A stretch of DNA of 36,206 nt from Candidatus Pacearchaeota archaeon (GCA_017608305.1 JAFCGC010000007.1:1-36206); one strand, 5' to 3'. Numbered from the stretch's first letter, positions 21,075 to 30,117 are shown. Notes: generated from the sequence alone by a model not told the origin. Translations and numbers: made by a program.

Positions 21075-21401
21075 ATGACAAATAATGACAAAGTTCCTGA
21101 GTTGAGTAATGGTACATTTAATGATTTTTTTAAAGAAGGTGTCGTGTTGATTGATTTTTTTGCTGAATGGTGTATGCCTTGTGTGATGATGTCCCCTATA
21201 ATTGATGATTTATCAGAAAAGTTTGATGGAAAGATAAAGTTTGGTAAAGTAAATGTTTCTGAAAATCAAACTCTTGCAAGCCAATTTAATGTTAGCTCTA
21301 TACCTAATTTAATATTATTTAAAGATGGGAAACAAGTTGATCAGTTTATTGGTTCAATGTCTGAAGATGAACTTGAAGAGAAACTAAACAAATACTTGTA
21401 A
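21075..21401 (+). CDS. Thioredoxin
   Basis: 108 residues from the ATG at 21075; a GTG at 21063 would add four residues and is nearer to the TATA box (TTTATAAA, 21031-21038). Single thioredoxin domain with active site AEWCMPC, the cis-proline motif SSIPNLILFKDG and a helix ending EKLNKYL. WCMPC differs from the standard WCGPC. It probably supplies electrons to ribonucleotide reductase, as the preceding genes suggest, though its own promoter points to a more general role. Confidence 0.93.
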   Translation: MTNNDKVPELSNGTFNDFFKEGVVLIDFFAEWCMPCVMMSPIIDDLSEKFDGKIKFGKVNVSENQTLASQFNVSSIPNLILFKDGKQVDQFIGSMSEDELEEKLNKYL

Positions 21402-21478
21402 GGTAAATTTAGCTGCTCATTAATTCGTCTAATCCTTATCCAAATTAAAGAAAAATTGAAGAAACATATCTAGATAAT

Positions 21479-21486
21479 TTTATAAA
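21479..21486 (+). promoter_or_regulatory. TATA box of tRNA-Lys
   Basis: TTTATAAA centred about 29 nt before the first base of the tRNA. Transcription would start near 21508, leaving a few bases to be removed by RNase P. Confidence 0.55.
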
Positions 21487-21511
21487 CTAATTTTTAGTAT
21501 TAAATTTATAC

Positions 21512-21630
21512 GGCTCCGTAGCTCAGCCTGGCAGAGCACTTGGCTTTTAAGTGAGATTTTTATCTCCCATTCTAAGTTCTTCTAGAACAAAGAAACCAAG
21601 GTGTCCAGGGTTCAAATCCCTGCGGGGCCA
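21512..21630 (+). tRNA. tRNA-Lys (anticodon TTT) with a 45-nt intron
   Basis: The acceptor GGCTCCG pairs with CGGGGCC, discriminator A21630, no encoded CCA. D stem GCTC/GAGC, anticodon stem CTTGG (21539-21543)/CCAAG (21596-21600), T loop TTCAAAT. Exons are 21512-21549 and 21595-21630, intron 21550-21594, between positions 37 and 38. A canonical bulge-helix-bulge forms: CTTT (21544-21547) with AAAG (21589-21592), 3-nt bulges TAA and AAA, cuts at 21549/21550 and 21594/21595. The intron itself holds two hairpins (GAGAT/ATCTC and GTTCT/AGAAC). Splicing needs the archaeal tRNA endonuclease. Confidence 0.93.
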
Positions 21631-21652
21631 TTGATTTGAACTTTAGTTTAGT

Positions 21653-21692
21653 ACTTAAACTTGTTTAAGTGATAGGCCTGAATTTATTCAGA
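21653..21692 (+). repeat. Two short hairpins downstream of tRNA-Lys
   Basis: ACTTAAAC-TT-GTTTAAGT (21653-21670) and CTGAAT-TT-ATTCAG (21678-21691) are two consecutive inverted repeats, both with a TT loop, between the tRNA and the copy of its 3' end. They may terminate tRNA transcription or be remnants of an inserted element. Confidence 0.4.
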
Positions 21693-21695
21693 GCC

Positions 21696-21715
21696 CAAAT
21701 CCCTGCGGGGCCATT
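21696..21715 (+). repeat. Direct repeat of the tRNA-Lys 3' end (attachment-site-like)
   Basis: Twenty bases covering the T-loop end, T stem and acceptor 3' strand of tRNA-Lys plus two following bases (21613-21632) recur exactly here, 83 bp downstream. About ten further bases to the left match with mostly C/T or A/G changes. A tRNA tail duplicated downstream is the pattern left by integrases that insert into tRNA genes. Only 63 bp lie between the copies and no integrase is near, so it would be a collapsed or very old event. Confidence 0.6.
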
Positions 21716-21820
21716 CTTCTCAACCACAAACTTTTTAAAGCAAATTCTTTTATCTTTTAGTATTGGAAAGTTGTTAAAATTTTCAGCGGTTCGATACTCT
21801 GCAATTATTAATCCACAAAA

Positions 21821-22030
21821 ATGTCACATATTCTACATCCCAAACACACCAAATTACCTGAAAAAGAAGTTGAAGCACTTTTAGCAAAACTAAATATTTC
21901 TAAAGCCCAATTACCAAAAATTCTTTCAAGTGATGCTGGATTGCCAGAAGGCTGTCAAATAGGAGATGTTATTAAAATAGAACGTAAAGACGACGATAAA
22001 ACAGTTCTTTACTATAGGGTGGTTGTATAA
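21821..22030 (+). CDS. rpoH: RNA polymerase subunit Rpo5 (RpoH)
   Basis: 69 residues, matching the C-terminal-domain-only archaeal RpoH (about 75-80) homologous to the end of eukaryotic RPB5: ILHPKHTKLPEKEVEALLAKLNI, then KILSSDAGLP, then GDVIKIERKDD and YYRVVV. It sits in the jaw of the enzyme. The stop is directly followed by rpoB, the universal archaeal order rpoH-rpoB-rpoA. No clear TATA at leaderless distance; TTTTTAAAG near 21734 would give a leader of about 60 nt. Confidence 0.95.
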   Translation: MSHILHPKHTKLPEKEVEALLAKLNISKAQLPKILSSDAGLPEGCQIGDVIKIERKDDDKTVLYYRVVV

Positions 22031-25000
22031 ATGGAACAGAAAAATAAACATTTAGTTGTGGAAAAATATCTTAAAAAACACTCATTAGTTGAATCTAATA
22101 TTACTTCTTTTAATAATTTTGTTGATCACCGGATGCAAGAAATTGTAGATGAAATTTCAAGCACAATAAATAATGAAGATTTTGAAATTAAATTAGGAAA
22201 AATAAAAGTTGGAAAACCAAAAGTTATTGAATCAGATGGAAGCTCATCTTTAATCATGCCTTATGAAGCCAGATTAAGGAGTCTCACTTATGCTGCCCCA
22301 ATAACACTTGAAATAACTGTAAAAAAAGATGGACAAGTAGATTCAGAAATAGTAGAAATAGGAAAAATTCCTATAATGGTAAAAAGTCAAGTGTGTAATA
22401 CTTATGGATTATCAAAAGAGGACTTAATCCAAAATTACAGTGATCCTTTAGATCCTGGAGGTTATTTTATTATTAAAGGAAATGAAAGAGTAATGGTTCT
22501 TGCAGAAGATTTAGCAGAAAATCAACCTTTTATTGAAACAGATAACAAGGGCTTATTGAGTTTAAGATTATTTTCCTCAAAAGGAACTTATAGAATCCCT
22601 ACACTAATTTCAGAAAATAAAGAAGGATTATTTGACTTATCATTTAGTAAATTCAAAAATCTTCCTGCAATAGTGATTCTAAAAGCACTTGGATTAACAA
22701 AAGAAGCAGACATTTCAAAATATATTGGAAAAGAGACAGATAGTGTTATTGTCAATCTTTATGAATTTGTAAACCTCGGAACAAAAGAAGATGCCATGTT
22801 ATACATAGCTGAAAAAGCAAATTTGCAAGGAACAAAAAAAGAGATTTTAGATAGAATTCAACAAAGAATGGATTCTTATTTGTTCCCACATATTGGACAA
22901 AAAAAAGAAGACCGAATAAAAAAAGCTGTAACTTTGTGTAAACTCATAAAACAATTTTTGATCTCAAAAGAAAATGCTAATCTAAGAACAGACAAAGACC
23001 ATTATGCAAATAAAAGAGTTAGACTTTCAGGAGATTTATTATCTACTTTGTTTAGGGTTAATTTAGGAATTTTAATCAGAGATATACAGTACTCTTTACA
23101 GAAATCAGCAAAGAGAAAAAAGTTTTTTTCTATAAAGATAATTGCAAAATCTACTTTATTTTCTCATAGGGTTGAATCTGCAATTGCTACAGGAAGTTGG
23201 ACAGGGGAAAGAAGTGGAATAACTCAAAACATGGATAAAACAAATTATCTCGCAACAATTTCTCAATTACAAAGAGTTTCAAGTATGCTTCCAAGTGACC
23301 AAGAAAATTTCATGGCAAGAACTCTTCATCCAACTCATTATGGAAGATTCTGCCCCATAGAAACTCCTGAAGGAACAGAAATTGGATTAAGAAAAAATTT
23401 AGCAATTTTAAGTAGAGTTTCTACAAGAGTTGATCTTGATGATAAAAAATTTCTAGAAGATTTAGAATCTCGTGGTTTATCTAAAGAAGGAGTTCAAGGA
23501 ACAGAAGTTTTTCTTAATGGAATCTTTGTAGGAAGTGCAGAAAATGCAAACGAGTTTGTCAAGAACCTAAAAGAAAGAAGAAGGGACAATGAACTTCCAA
23601 TCCAAATGAATATTAGATATGATCCTAATTTTCAAATCATTGTTATCTCAACAGAACCTGGAAGAGTTTTAAGGCCTTTAATAATTGTTGAAAACGGGAG
23701 TCCAAAATTAAAACATGAACATTTAGTCAGATTAGAGCAGGATGAATTGTCTTGGAAAGAATTAATAGAACAAGGAATAATTGAATATTTAGATGCATCT
23801 GAAGAAGAAAGTTGTTTGGTTGCTTTATATGAAGAAGAAATAACTCCTGAACATACTCATTTAGAAATAGATGCTATGGATCTATTTGGGGTTGTTACAA
23901 GCCTTGTTCCTTATGCAAATCATGATCAAAGTTCTAGATTAAACAGGGGAAGTAAAACTCAAAAACAAGCTTTAGGAATTTATGCGGCTAATTATTTATG
24001 CAGACTTGATACTGATGTAAGTATTCTTCAATATCCTCAAACACCAATTGTAAAAAGTTTTGTATATGATACTTTAAACACTTATCCTGCAGGTCAGAAT
24101 TTAGTAGTTGCTATCATGACTTATGAAGGTTACAATATGGAAGATGCTTTAATTTTAAATAAAGGGAGTTTAGATAGAGGGGTCGGAAGAAGTTTTTATT
24201 TTAGACCTTATTCGGCAATAGAAATGAATTATGCTGGAGGATTAAAAGACGAAATACTTATTCCTGAAAAAGATGCTTCTGGATATAAAACAGAAGCAAG
24301 TTATAATCTTTTAGAAAAAGATGGGGTGACTTTTCCTGAAGCAGAAATTAGTCAAGGAAAAGTTCTTATTGGGAAAGTTTCTCCTCCCAAATTCTTGTCA
24401 GAAGCTCGTGAAATTTCAGTAAGAACTCAAAAAGAATCAAGTGTGACAATGAGGCAAGAAGAAAAAGGAATTGTTGATGCAGTCTTTATAACAGAAGATG
24501 ATGAGGCTAATAAAATTGTTCAAGTTAAAACAAGAGACCAAAGAATTCCAGAGTTAGGAGATAAGTTTGCTACATCCCACGGACAAAAAGGAGTTATTGG
24601 AATGATTGTTGATGAAGAAGATATTCCTTTTACAGCTAGTGGAATAAAACCAGATTTAATATTCAATCCTCATGGGTTACCTAGCAGAATGACTGTTGGA
24701 TATTTATTAGAATTACTCGCAGGTAAATTGGGTTGTTTAAGAGGAAAAGTTGTTGATGGAACTGCCTTTTCTGGAGAAGATAAAAACAGAGTAGAAGATC
24801 AATTGAAAAATTTAGGATTTAGGTATGATGGAAAAGAAACAATGTACAATGGAATTACTGGAAAAAGGATGATCTCAAAAATATTTGTTGGAAATTTATA
24901 TTATTTGAAATTAAAATATATGGTAGGTAATAAAATTCATGGAAGAGCATCAGGTAAAGTGGCTCTTTTAACAAGACAGCCTGTTGAAGGAAGAGCAAGA

Positions 25001-25288
25001 GGAGGAGCATTAAGATTAGGAGAAATGGAACAACAAGTATTAGTCGCTCACGGAGCTTCTCTATTATTAAAAGAAAGATATGATTCAGATAAAGTTTCTC
25101 TACCTATTTGTACAAAGTGTGGTTCAATAGCAATAGAGGATAATGTGAGAAGCAAAATTTATTGTCCAATATGCAGTAGCGAAGGAGTTGAAAGGGTAGA
25201 AATTTCTTATGCATTTAAATTATTGTTAGAAGAATTACAAGGATTACATATTCATACAACTTTTGAATTAAAAAATAAATACGATTAA
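22031..25288 (+). CDS. rpoB: RNA polymerase subunit Rpo2 (RpoB), undivided
   Basis: 1085 residues in one chain; many euryarchaea split this into B'' and B'. Domain order as in RPB2: protrusion and lobe with GGYFIIKGNERVM, fork with GRFCPIETPEGTEIGLRKNLA, hybrid-binding DALILNKGSLDRGVGRSF and KTRDQRIPELGDKFATSHGQKG, wall and anchor, then a zinc clamp with C1027, C1030, C1045 and C1048. It forms half of the catalytic cleft. No intein is seen. It starts directly at the rpoH stop and is followed after 12 nt by rpoA. Confidence 0.97.
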   Translation: MEQKNKHLVVEKYLKKHSLVESNITSFNNFVDHRMQEIVDEISSTINNEDFEIKLGKIKVGKPKVIESDGSSSLIMPYEARLRSLTYAAPITLEITVKKDGQVDSEIVEIGKIPIMVKSQVCNTYGLSKEDLIQNYSDPLDPGGYFIIKGNERVMVLAEDLAENQPFIETDNKGLLSLRLFSSKGTYRIPTLISENKEGLFDLSFSKFKNLPAIVILKALGLTKEADISKYIGKETDSVIVNLYEFVNLGTKEDAMLYIAEKANLQGTKKEILDRIQQRMDSYLFPHIGQKKEDRIKKAVTLCKLIKQFLISKENANLRTDKDHYANKRVRLSGDLLSTLFRVNLGILIRDIQYSLQKSAKRKKFFSIKIIAKSTLFSHRVESAIATGSWTGERSGITQNMDKTNYLATISQLQRVSSMLPSDQENFMARTLHPTHYGRFCPIETPEGTEIGLRKNLAILSRVSTRVDLDDKKFLEDLESRGLSKEGVQGTEVFLNGIFVGSAENANEFVKNLKERRRDNELPIQMNIRYDPNFQIIVISTEPGRVLRPLIIVENGSPKLKHEHLVRLEQDELSWKELIEQGIIEYLDASEEESCLVALYEEEITPEHTHLEIDAMDLFGVVTSLVPYANHDQSSRLNRGSKTQKQALGIYAANYLCRLDTDVSILQYPQTPIVKSFVYDTLNTYPAGQNLVVAIMTYEGYNMEDALILNKGSLDRGVGRSFYFRPYSAIEMNYAGGLKDEILIPEKDASGYKTEASYNLLEKDGVTFPEAEISQGKVLIGKVSPPKFLSEAREISVRTQKESSVTMRQEEKGIVDAVFITEDDEANKIVQVKTRDQRIPELGDKFATSHGQKGVIGMIVDEEDIPFTASGIKPDLIFNPHGLPSRMTVGYLLELLAGKLGCLRGKVVDGTAFSGEDKNRVEDQLKNLGFRYDGKETMYNGITGKRMISKIFVGNLYYLKLKYMVGNKIHGRASGKVALLTRQPVEGRARGGALRLGEMEQQVLVAHGASLLLKERYDSDKVSLPICTKCGSIAIEDNVRSKIYCPICSSEGVERVEISYAFKLLLEELQGLHIHTTFELKNKYD

Positions 25289-25300
25289 TAAAAAAATAAA

Positions 25301-28300
25301 ATGGAAATAATAAGAAAAAAAGTCGGAGAAATTAAGTTTAGTTTAATTAGTCCAGACAAGATTAAAAAACTTTCATCTGCAAAGATAGTGACTCCAGAAC
25401 TTTATGATATTGATGGGTATCCCGTTGATGGAGGTTTAATGGATTTAAGATTAGGAGCAATTGACCCAGGAGTTAGATGTAGAACTTGTGGGGGAAGATT
25501 AAAAGAATGTTTAGGACATCCTGGAAGTATTGATCTTGCAAGACCAATAATTCATCTAAAATATGTTCCTTTAATTGAACTAGGTTTAAGATGTTTTTGT
25601 AATTCTTGTGGAAAATTAATGATTGCAGAAAAAGATTTAGAAAAATATACTCCAAGTCAAAGAGCCAAAAAAGCAAAAGATGCTAAAAAATGTCCTCATT
25701 GCCAGTCTATGAATGAAAAAATAAAAGTGGATAAACCTACAAATTTCTATAAAGGAAAAACAAGAATATTTCCTATAGAAGTGAGAGAAATGTTGAGTAA
25801 TCTTCCTGATGAAGAATTAAGAAAAATAGGGATTGATCCAATAAGTGCTAGGCCAGAGTGGGCAATTCTAACTTCACTTTTAGTCCCGCCTGTAACTGTG
25901 AGACCAAGTATTATTCTAGAATCAGGAGAAAGAAGTGAAGACGACTTAACTCATAAACTTTCTGATATCATAAGAGCTAATCAAAGGCTCTGGGAAAATT
26001 TAAATGCAGGAGCACCTGAAGTGATTATAGAAGATCTTTGGGATTTATTACAATTTCATGTGACTACTTTTTTTGATAATACTGTTGCTAGAATTCCTCC
26101 TGCAAGACATCGGAGCGGTCAACCCCTAAAAACAATTACAGAAAGAATTAAAGGTAAAGAGGGAAGAATAAGAAAAAACCTTGCAGGTAAAAGAGTTAAT
26201 TTTTCTGGAAGAACAGTTATTTCTCCAGATCCTTCTATTGAAATTAATGAGGTAGGTATTCCTTATGAAATTGCAAGAATAGTAACTTTTGCTGAAACTG
26301 TAACTGATTTAAATGCCGATAAATTAAAAAAACTTATTAAAAAAGGGGAAGAATATCCTGGAGCAAATTATATTATAAGGCCAGATGGAAAAAGGAAAAA
26401 AATAACTTCTGAACTTAAAGAAGAAATAGTAAATGAACTTTCTCCTGGTTATAAAGTTGAAAGACACCTTCAAAATGGAGATATTGTTTTATTCAATAGA
26501 CATCCAAGCTTACACAGAGGAAGCCTGATGGCACATTTTGTAAAGGTTCTTCCAGGAAGAACTTTTAGATTACATCCTGCAGCTGCTTTCCCATATAATG
26601 CTGATTTTGATGGGGATGAAATGAATATCCACTCCCCCCAAACAGAAGAAGCAAGAGCAGAGGCAAAAATTCTTTTAGATGTTAAACAAAATTTATTGTC
26701 TCCAAAAAACAATGCTAATTTTGTAGGATGTATTGCAGATTCCATCACAGGAAATTATTTTTTAGGATTAAGAGAGTTTGATAAAGAAGAAGCAAACCAG
26801 ATTCTTTATCAGTCAGGAATAGATCAACAGATTTTAAAGAAAACAATTTCAGGAACAGAATTATTTTCTAAAATATTGCCTAAAATTAATTTTTCAAATA
26901 ATTCTATTAAAATTAAAGATGGACAAATTACTAAAGGAATAATTGATAAAACAATTTTTGGAAGTGAAGATGGAGAATTGATTAAAGAACTAGACAAAAC
27001 CATAGGAAGATTTGAGACTTTTGAAATAATCAAAAAAGCTTTTAATTTAGGTAAAAATTATTTGACTAGCAGAGGAATTACCATTTCTGTAGAAGATTTT
27101 GATTTAGATCAGAAAATAATAGATATGGGAAATAAAATTATTCAAGATGCTGAACAAAAAACACAACAAATTATTGAATCTTGGAAGCAAGGGAATCTAG
27201 ACATAATTCCAGGTAAATCTCTTGAAGAGTCTAGAGAAATTAAAATTCTTCAAACTTTGAATGAAGTTAGAACTAAAATAGGAGATATTGTAAAAAGAGA
27301 GTTTCCTTCATATAATCCTGTCTATGGGATGATTAAGTCAGGAGGTGCAGGAAACATGATGCAGATTACTCAAATGGCTTCTTGTGTTGGCCAACAGGCA
27401 TTTTTAGGGGGGAGAGTTGATTTTGGATATACTGGAAGAACTTTATCATTTTTCAAAAATAATGATCTATCTCCTAGATCAAGAGGGTTTATACACAGTC
27501 CTTTTATTAAAGGATTAAGGCCTGATGAATTTTTCTTTCAATCAATAACAGGAAGGGATTCATTAATGGATACTGCATTAAGAACCCCAAAATCAGGTTA
27601 TTTATATCGAAGACTTGCAAATGCTCTTCAAGATATAAGAAAAGAATATGATGGAACAGTTCGAGATAGCAGTAATAGAATAATTCAATTTACTTATGGG
27701 GATGATGGGATAGATGTTTCAAAACTTCATGTAAATGGAAAACTAGATTCAGGGGAGGCAATTGGAATAATTACAGCGCAATCTTTTGGAGAGTCCTCAA
27801 CACAAATGATTTTAAGAACATTCCACGCAGCAGGAGTTGCAGAAATGCAGATTACTTCAGGTTTAGCTAGACTTATAGAAGTTTTTGATGCAAGAAAAAA
27901 ACCTTCTTCTCCTAAAATGGACATTTATCTGAATAAAGAAAATAATAATGAAAAAAATGCAAGAGTTTTTGCAGAAAAAATAAAAGAAATAACAATAAAA
28001 GAAATTTCTTCTGAGATTCATCTAAACTTCAGTGATAGAAGAATTGAAATTGAAATTGACAAAGAAGGTATGAGGCAAACTCACACTTCTGTAAAAAAAG
28101 TTGTTGAAAAATTAAGAGATAAGGGATTTAAAGCTAAAGAAAAAGATAACGCGATTATTTTAAATGCAGGAGACATGGATTTTAAAGAGATATATAAATT
28201 AAAAGAAAAACTTAAAGATACAATAATTTCTGGAATTAAAGGAGTTAAACAAGTCTTAATTGTAAAAAGAGGAAGAGATTTTGTTATCACAACTCTCGGA

Positions 28301-28786
28301 ACCAACCTAAAGGATATTCTTGAACTAAAAGAAGTGGACAAAAGTAGATTGATTTCTAATGATCTGTATGAAGTTGACAATGTTTTCGGTATTGAAGTAG
28401 CAAGACAAATTATAATTAATGAAATTAAGAATGTGCTTAAGACTCAGGGATTAGATATTAACAAGAGGCACCTTAAGTTGATTTCAGATGCGATGACTAA
28501 TACTGGAGGGGTAAAAGGAGTTACAAGAATAGGAATTATTGCGCAAAAATCTTCGATTTTAGCAAGGGCGACTTTTGAAACTCCAGATAAACAATTTGTC
28601 AATGCTACAATAAAAGGGCAGAAAGAAAAATTAGTAAGTGTAATTGAAAATATAATTTTAAATCAACCAATTCCTGTTGGAACAGGATTACCTGGATTAT
28701 TAGTAAAGATAATTGGCCCTTTGGTTAAAAAAGAAGAAGAAAAGAAAACTGCTAAGAGTAAAGTTGTTGCGAGAACTAATAAATAG
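25301..28786 (+). CDS. rpoA: RNA polymerase subunit Rpo1, A' and A'' in one chain
   Basis: 1161 residues. The N-terminal clamp has zinc ligands C60, C63, C70 and H73 (CRTCGGRLKECLGHPG) and a second cluster with CNSCGK and CPHC. The catalytic NADFDGD (433-439) carries the Mg-binding aspartates. Where most archaea end A', the frame runs on through TYGDDGIDVSKL into the A'' region, with GEAIGIITAQSFGESSTQMILRTFH starting near 818. So the largest subunit is undivided, as in eukaryotes and Thaumarchaeota. It is shorter than A'+A'' elsewhere (about 1270). A basic tail ends the protein. No intein or frameshift is seen. Confidence 0.97.
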   Translation: MEIIRKKVGEIKFSLISPDKIKKLSSAKIVTPELYDIDGYPVDGGLMDLRLGAIDPGVRCRTCGGRLKECLGHPGSIDLARPIIHLKYVPLIELGLRCFCNSCGKLMIAEKDLEKYTPSQRAKKAKDAKKCPHCQSMNEKIKVDKPTNFYKGKTRIFPIEVREMLSNLPDEELRKIGIDPISARPEWAILTSLLVPPVTVRPSIILESGERSEDDLTHKLSDIIRANQRLWENLNAGAPEVIIEDLWDLLQFHVTTFFDNTVARIPPARHRSGQPLKTITERIKGKEGRIRKNLAGKRVNFSGRTVISPDPSIEINEVGIPYEIARIVTFAETVTDLNADKLKKLIKKGEEYPGANYIIRPDGKRKKITSELKEEIVNELSPGYKVERHLQNGDIVLFNRHPSLHRGSLMAHFVKVLPGRTFRLHPAAAFPYNADFDGDEMNIHSPQTEEARAEAKILLDVKQNLLSPKNNANFVGCIADSITGNYFLGLREFDKEEANQILYQSGIDQQILKKTISGTELFSKILPKINFSNNSIKIKDGQITKGIIDKTIFGSEDGELIKELDKTIGRFETFEIIKKAFNLGKNYLTSRGITISVEDFDLDQKIIDMGNKIIQDAEQKTQQIIESWKQGNLDIIPGKSLEESREIKILQTLNEVRTKIGDIVKREFPSYNPVYGMIKSGGAGNMMQITQMASCVGQQAFLGGRVDFGYTGRTLSFFKNNDLSPRSRGFIHSPFIKGLRPDEFFFQSITGRDSLMDTALRTPKSGYLYRRLANALQDIRKEYDGTVRDSSNRIIQFTYGDDGIDVSKLHVNGKLDSGEAIGIITAQSFGESSTQMILRTFHAAGVAEMQITSGLARLIEVFDARKKPSSPKMDIYLNKENNNEKNARVFAEKIKEITIKEISSEIHLNFSDRRIEIEIDKEGMRQTHTSVKKVVEKLRDKGFKAKEKDNAIILNAGDMDFKEIYKLKEKLKDTIISGIKGVKQVLIVKRGRDFVITTLGTNLKDILELKEVDKSRLISNDLYEVDNVFGIEVARQIIINEIKNVLKTQGLDINKRHLKLISDAMTNTGGVKGVTRIGIIAQKSSILARATFETPDKQFVNATIKGQKEKLVSVIENIILNQPIPVGTGLPGLLVKIIGPLVKKEEEKKTAKSKVVARTNK

Positions 28787-28803
28787 TTTCTGGAAGATAA
28801 ATC

Positions 28804-28811
28804 TTTAAATA
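28804..28811 (+). promoter_or_regulatory. TATA box of the 94-aa gene
   Basis: TTTAAATA centred 25.5 nt before the ATG at 28833, so the gene after rpoA has its own leaderless promoter. Confidence 0.55.
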
Positions 28812-28832
28812 ATTGCTAAAAATAGTTTTAAT

Positions 28833-29117
28833 ATGAATTTAAAAGGAAAATATTATTCTTGGAGATTGAAACAAACTAAAAAAGCCATAGGTAAAACTGA
28901 AGAAACATTGGCACACTATGAAAAATTAAAAAGAATTTATGGAGATAATTTAAGAGGTTATATTACTACAGCAAAACCTTATCCCTCACCCCAAATAATA
29001 GGACTTCTTACTTTTTATGATCCTTGTGTAGCTGAAGAAGATGCATTAAAAGAATTAATAAATAAACAATCTAAATTAATTAAAAAATTAAATATTTCTC
29101 CTATTAACAATAAATAA
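28833..29117 (+). CDS. Small helical hypothetical protein after rpoA
   Basis: 94 residues. A basic helical N-terminus (KYYSWRLKQTKKAIGKTEETLAHY, about 5-33) is followed by a loop with PYPSPQ and LTFYDPC, then a charged helix (65-92). No metal site or membrane segment. Unknown family. It stands where euryarchaeal operons carry ribosomal protein L30e, but it shows no L30e motif. Its own TATA box separates it from rpoA. Confidence 0.65.
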   Translation: MNLKGKYYSWRLKQTKKAIGKTEETLAHYEKLKRIYGDNLRGYITTAKPYPSPQIIGLLTFYDPCVAEEDALKELINKQSKLIKKLNISPINNK

Positions 29118-29125
29118 TTTTTATT

Positions 29126-29587
29126 TTATTTAGAAACCATGTTCTTTGGATTAAATTCGTCTTGAGTAACAAACCCTAATTTTCTTAGAATTGAATCTAA
29201 TTCAAGAGTAATATCTGATTCTTTTGGTTGAGAAAAGATATTTACAATCCATTGATATCTTAAAGTGTCACCCCTATTTGCATTTTTCCACCACACAGAA
29301 GGATGATACCCATCATAAATTACTTCTGGTCTAATTTTGAAAAGAACTTTGTTAGACCCCATAAATAAATATCCTTTTTCATCTTTATTAAAACAATTTT
29401 CTTCTAACCAGTTACTAAAACCTGACCCTAAATAACTTGGGTCAAACTCTCCATATCCTTTATCAAAATCTGGAGAAAATGTATCATTGTCTTGCATATC
29501 ATGTCCTGAGCAACGCTTTCCAAGATAAGTTAGTTTTTCTGGTTTTTTTATATAAATTGTTTCCTTAAAAGTTTTTTCTAAAGGCAT
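29126..29587 (-). CDS. Hypothetical protein, aromatic and acidic
   Basis: 153 residues, soluble, rich in Trp, Tyr, Gly and Asp. The middle (about 36-75) holds SPDFDKGYGEFDPSYLGSGFSNWLEEN and then GSNKVLFKIRPEVIYDGYHPSVWWKN. Two cysteines. No known motif; the mix suggests a compact globular fold and possibly carbohydrate or nucleic-acid contacts, but this is only an impression. TTTAAA at 29609-29614 is centred 24.5 nt from the ATG, giving a leaderless start. It interrupts the plus-strand polymerase/ribosome cluster on the other strand. Confidence 0.65.
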   Translation of the reverse strand: MPLEKTFKETIYIKKPEKLTYLGKRCSGHDMQDNDTFSPDFDKGYGEFDPSYLGSGFSNWLEENCFNKDEKGYLFMGSNKVLFKIRPEVIYDGYHPSVWWKNANRGDTLRYQWIVNIFSQPKESDITLELDSILRKLGFVTQDEFNPKNMVSK

Positions 29588-29700
29588 AAGCTAATGAAAA
29601 TTTAAAGGTTTAAAAAAATAATTACAATTAAAGATATATGATGGTTAAATCCTTCTCGAGCAAAGATTTATAAAACAGACAAATCTTTGATTTTTATCAA

Positions 29701-30117
29701 ATGGGAAATACAATTGATATGCAAGATTTAAGATACATTAATTTATTCGGAAAAATAACCAGAATCAATACTCGATTTTGTTTTATGTATAATGAAACGC
29801 TTTTTTTCTGTGTTCCAAAACAATTAATTAGAAAAGCCGTTGGAGAAGAAGGAAAAAACGTAAAAAAAATATCTGAAATTATTAAAAGAAAAATTAAAAT
29901 TATTCCTATTCCAAAAGAACCTGAACATGTTAAACCCTTTATAGAAGCTATTATTAGCCCTATTACTTTTAAAAATTTAGAAATAAAAGATAATGAAATT
30001 ATTTTAACTGCAGGGAGCCATAATAAAGCTGCCTTAATTGGAAGATTTAAAAGAAGACTTCTTGAGATGCAAAAAATTGTCAAAGATTTTTTTAATAAAG
30101 AGTTTAGAATTGTATAA
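29701..30117 (+). CDS. nusA: Archaeal NusA-like KH protein
   Basis: 138 residues, the size of archaeal NusA (two KH domains, without the S1 and N-terminal parts of bacterial NusA). KH signatures: FCVPKQLIRKAVGEEGKNVKKISEIIKRKIKII (VGEEGKN is the GxxG-type loop) and a second domain ending AALIGRFKRRLLEMQKIVKDFF. It binds RNA and influences transcription termination. Its place between rpoA and uS12 is the standard archaeal order. TTTATAAA at 29667-29674 lies about 30 nt upstream. Its last 14 nt overlap the convergent gene on the other strand. Confidence 0.92.
   Translation: MGNTIDMQDLRYINLFGKITRINTRFCFMYNETLFFCVPKQLIRKAVGEEGKNVKKISEIIKRKIKIIPIPKEPEHVKPFIEAIISPITFKNLEIKDNEIILTAGSHNKAALIGRFKRRLLEMQKIVKDFFNKEFRIV

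Noticed and set aside
21671-21715. A second tRNA gene after tRNA-Lys
   Set aside because: Only the T-loop/acceptor 3' part is present; there is no matching D arm, anticodon arm or 5' acceptor strand, so it is a tail duplication.
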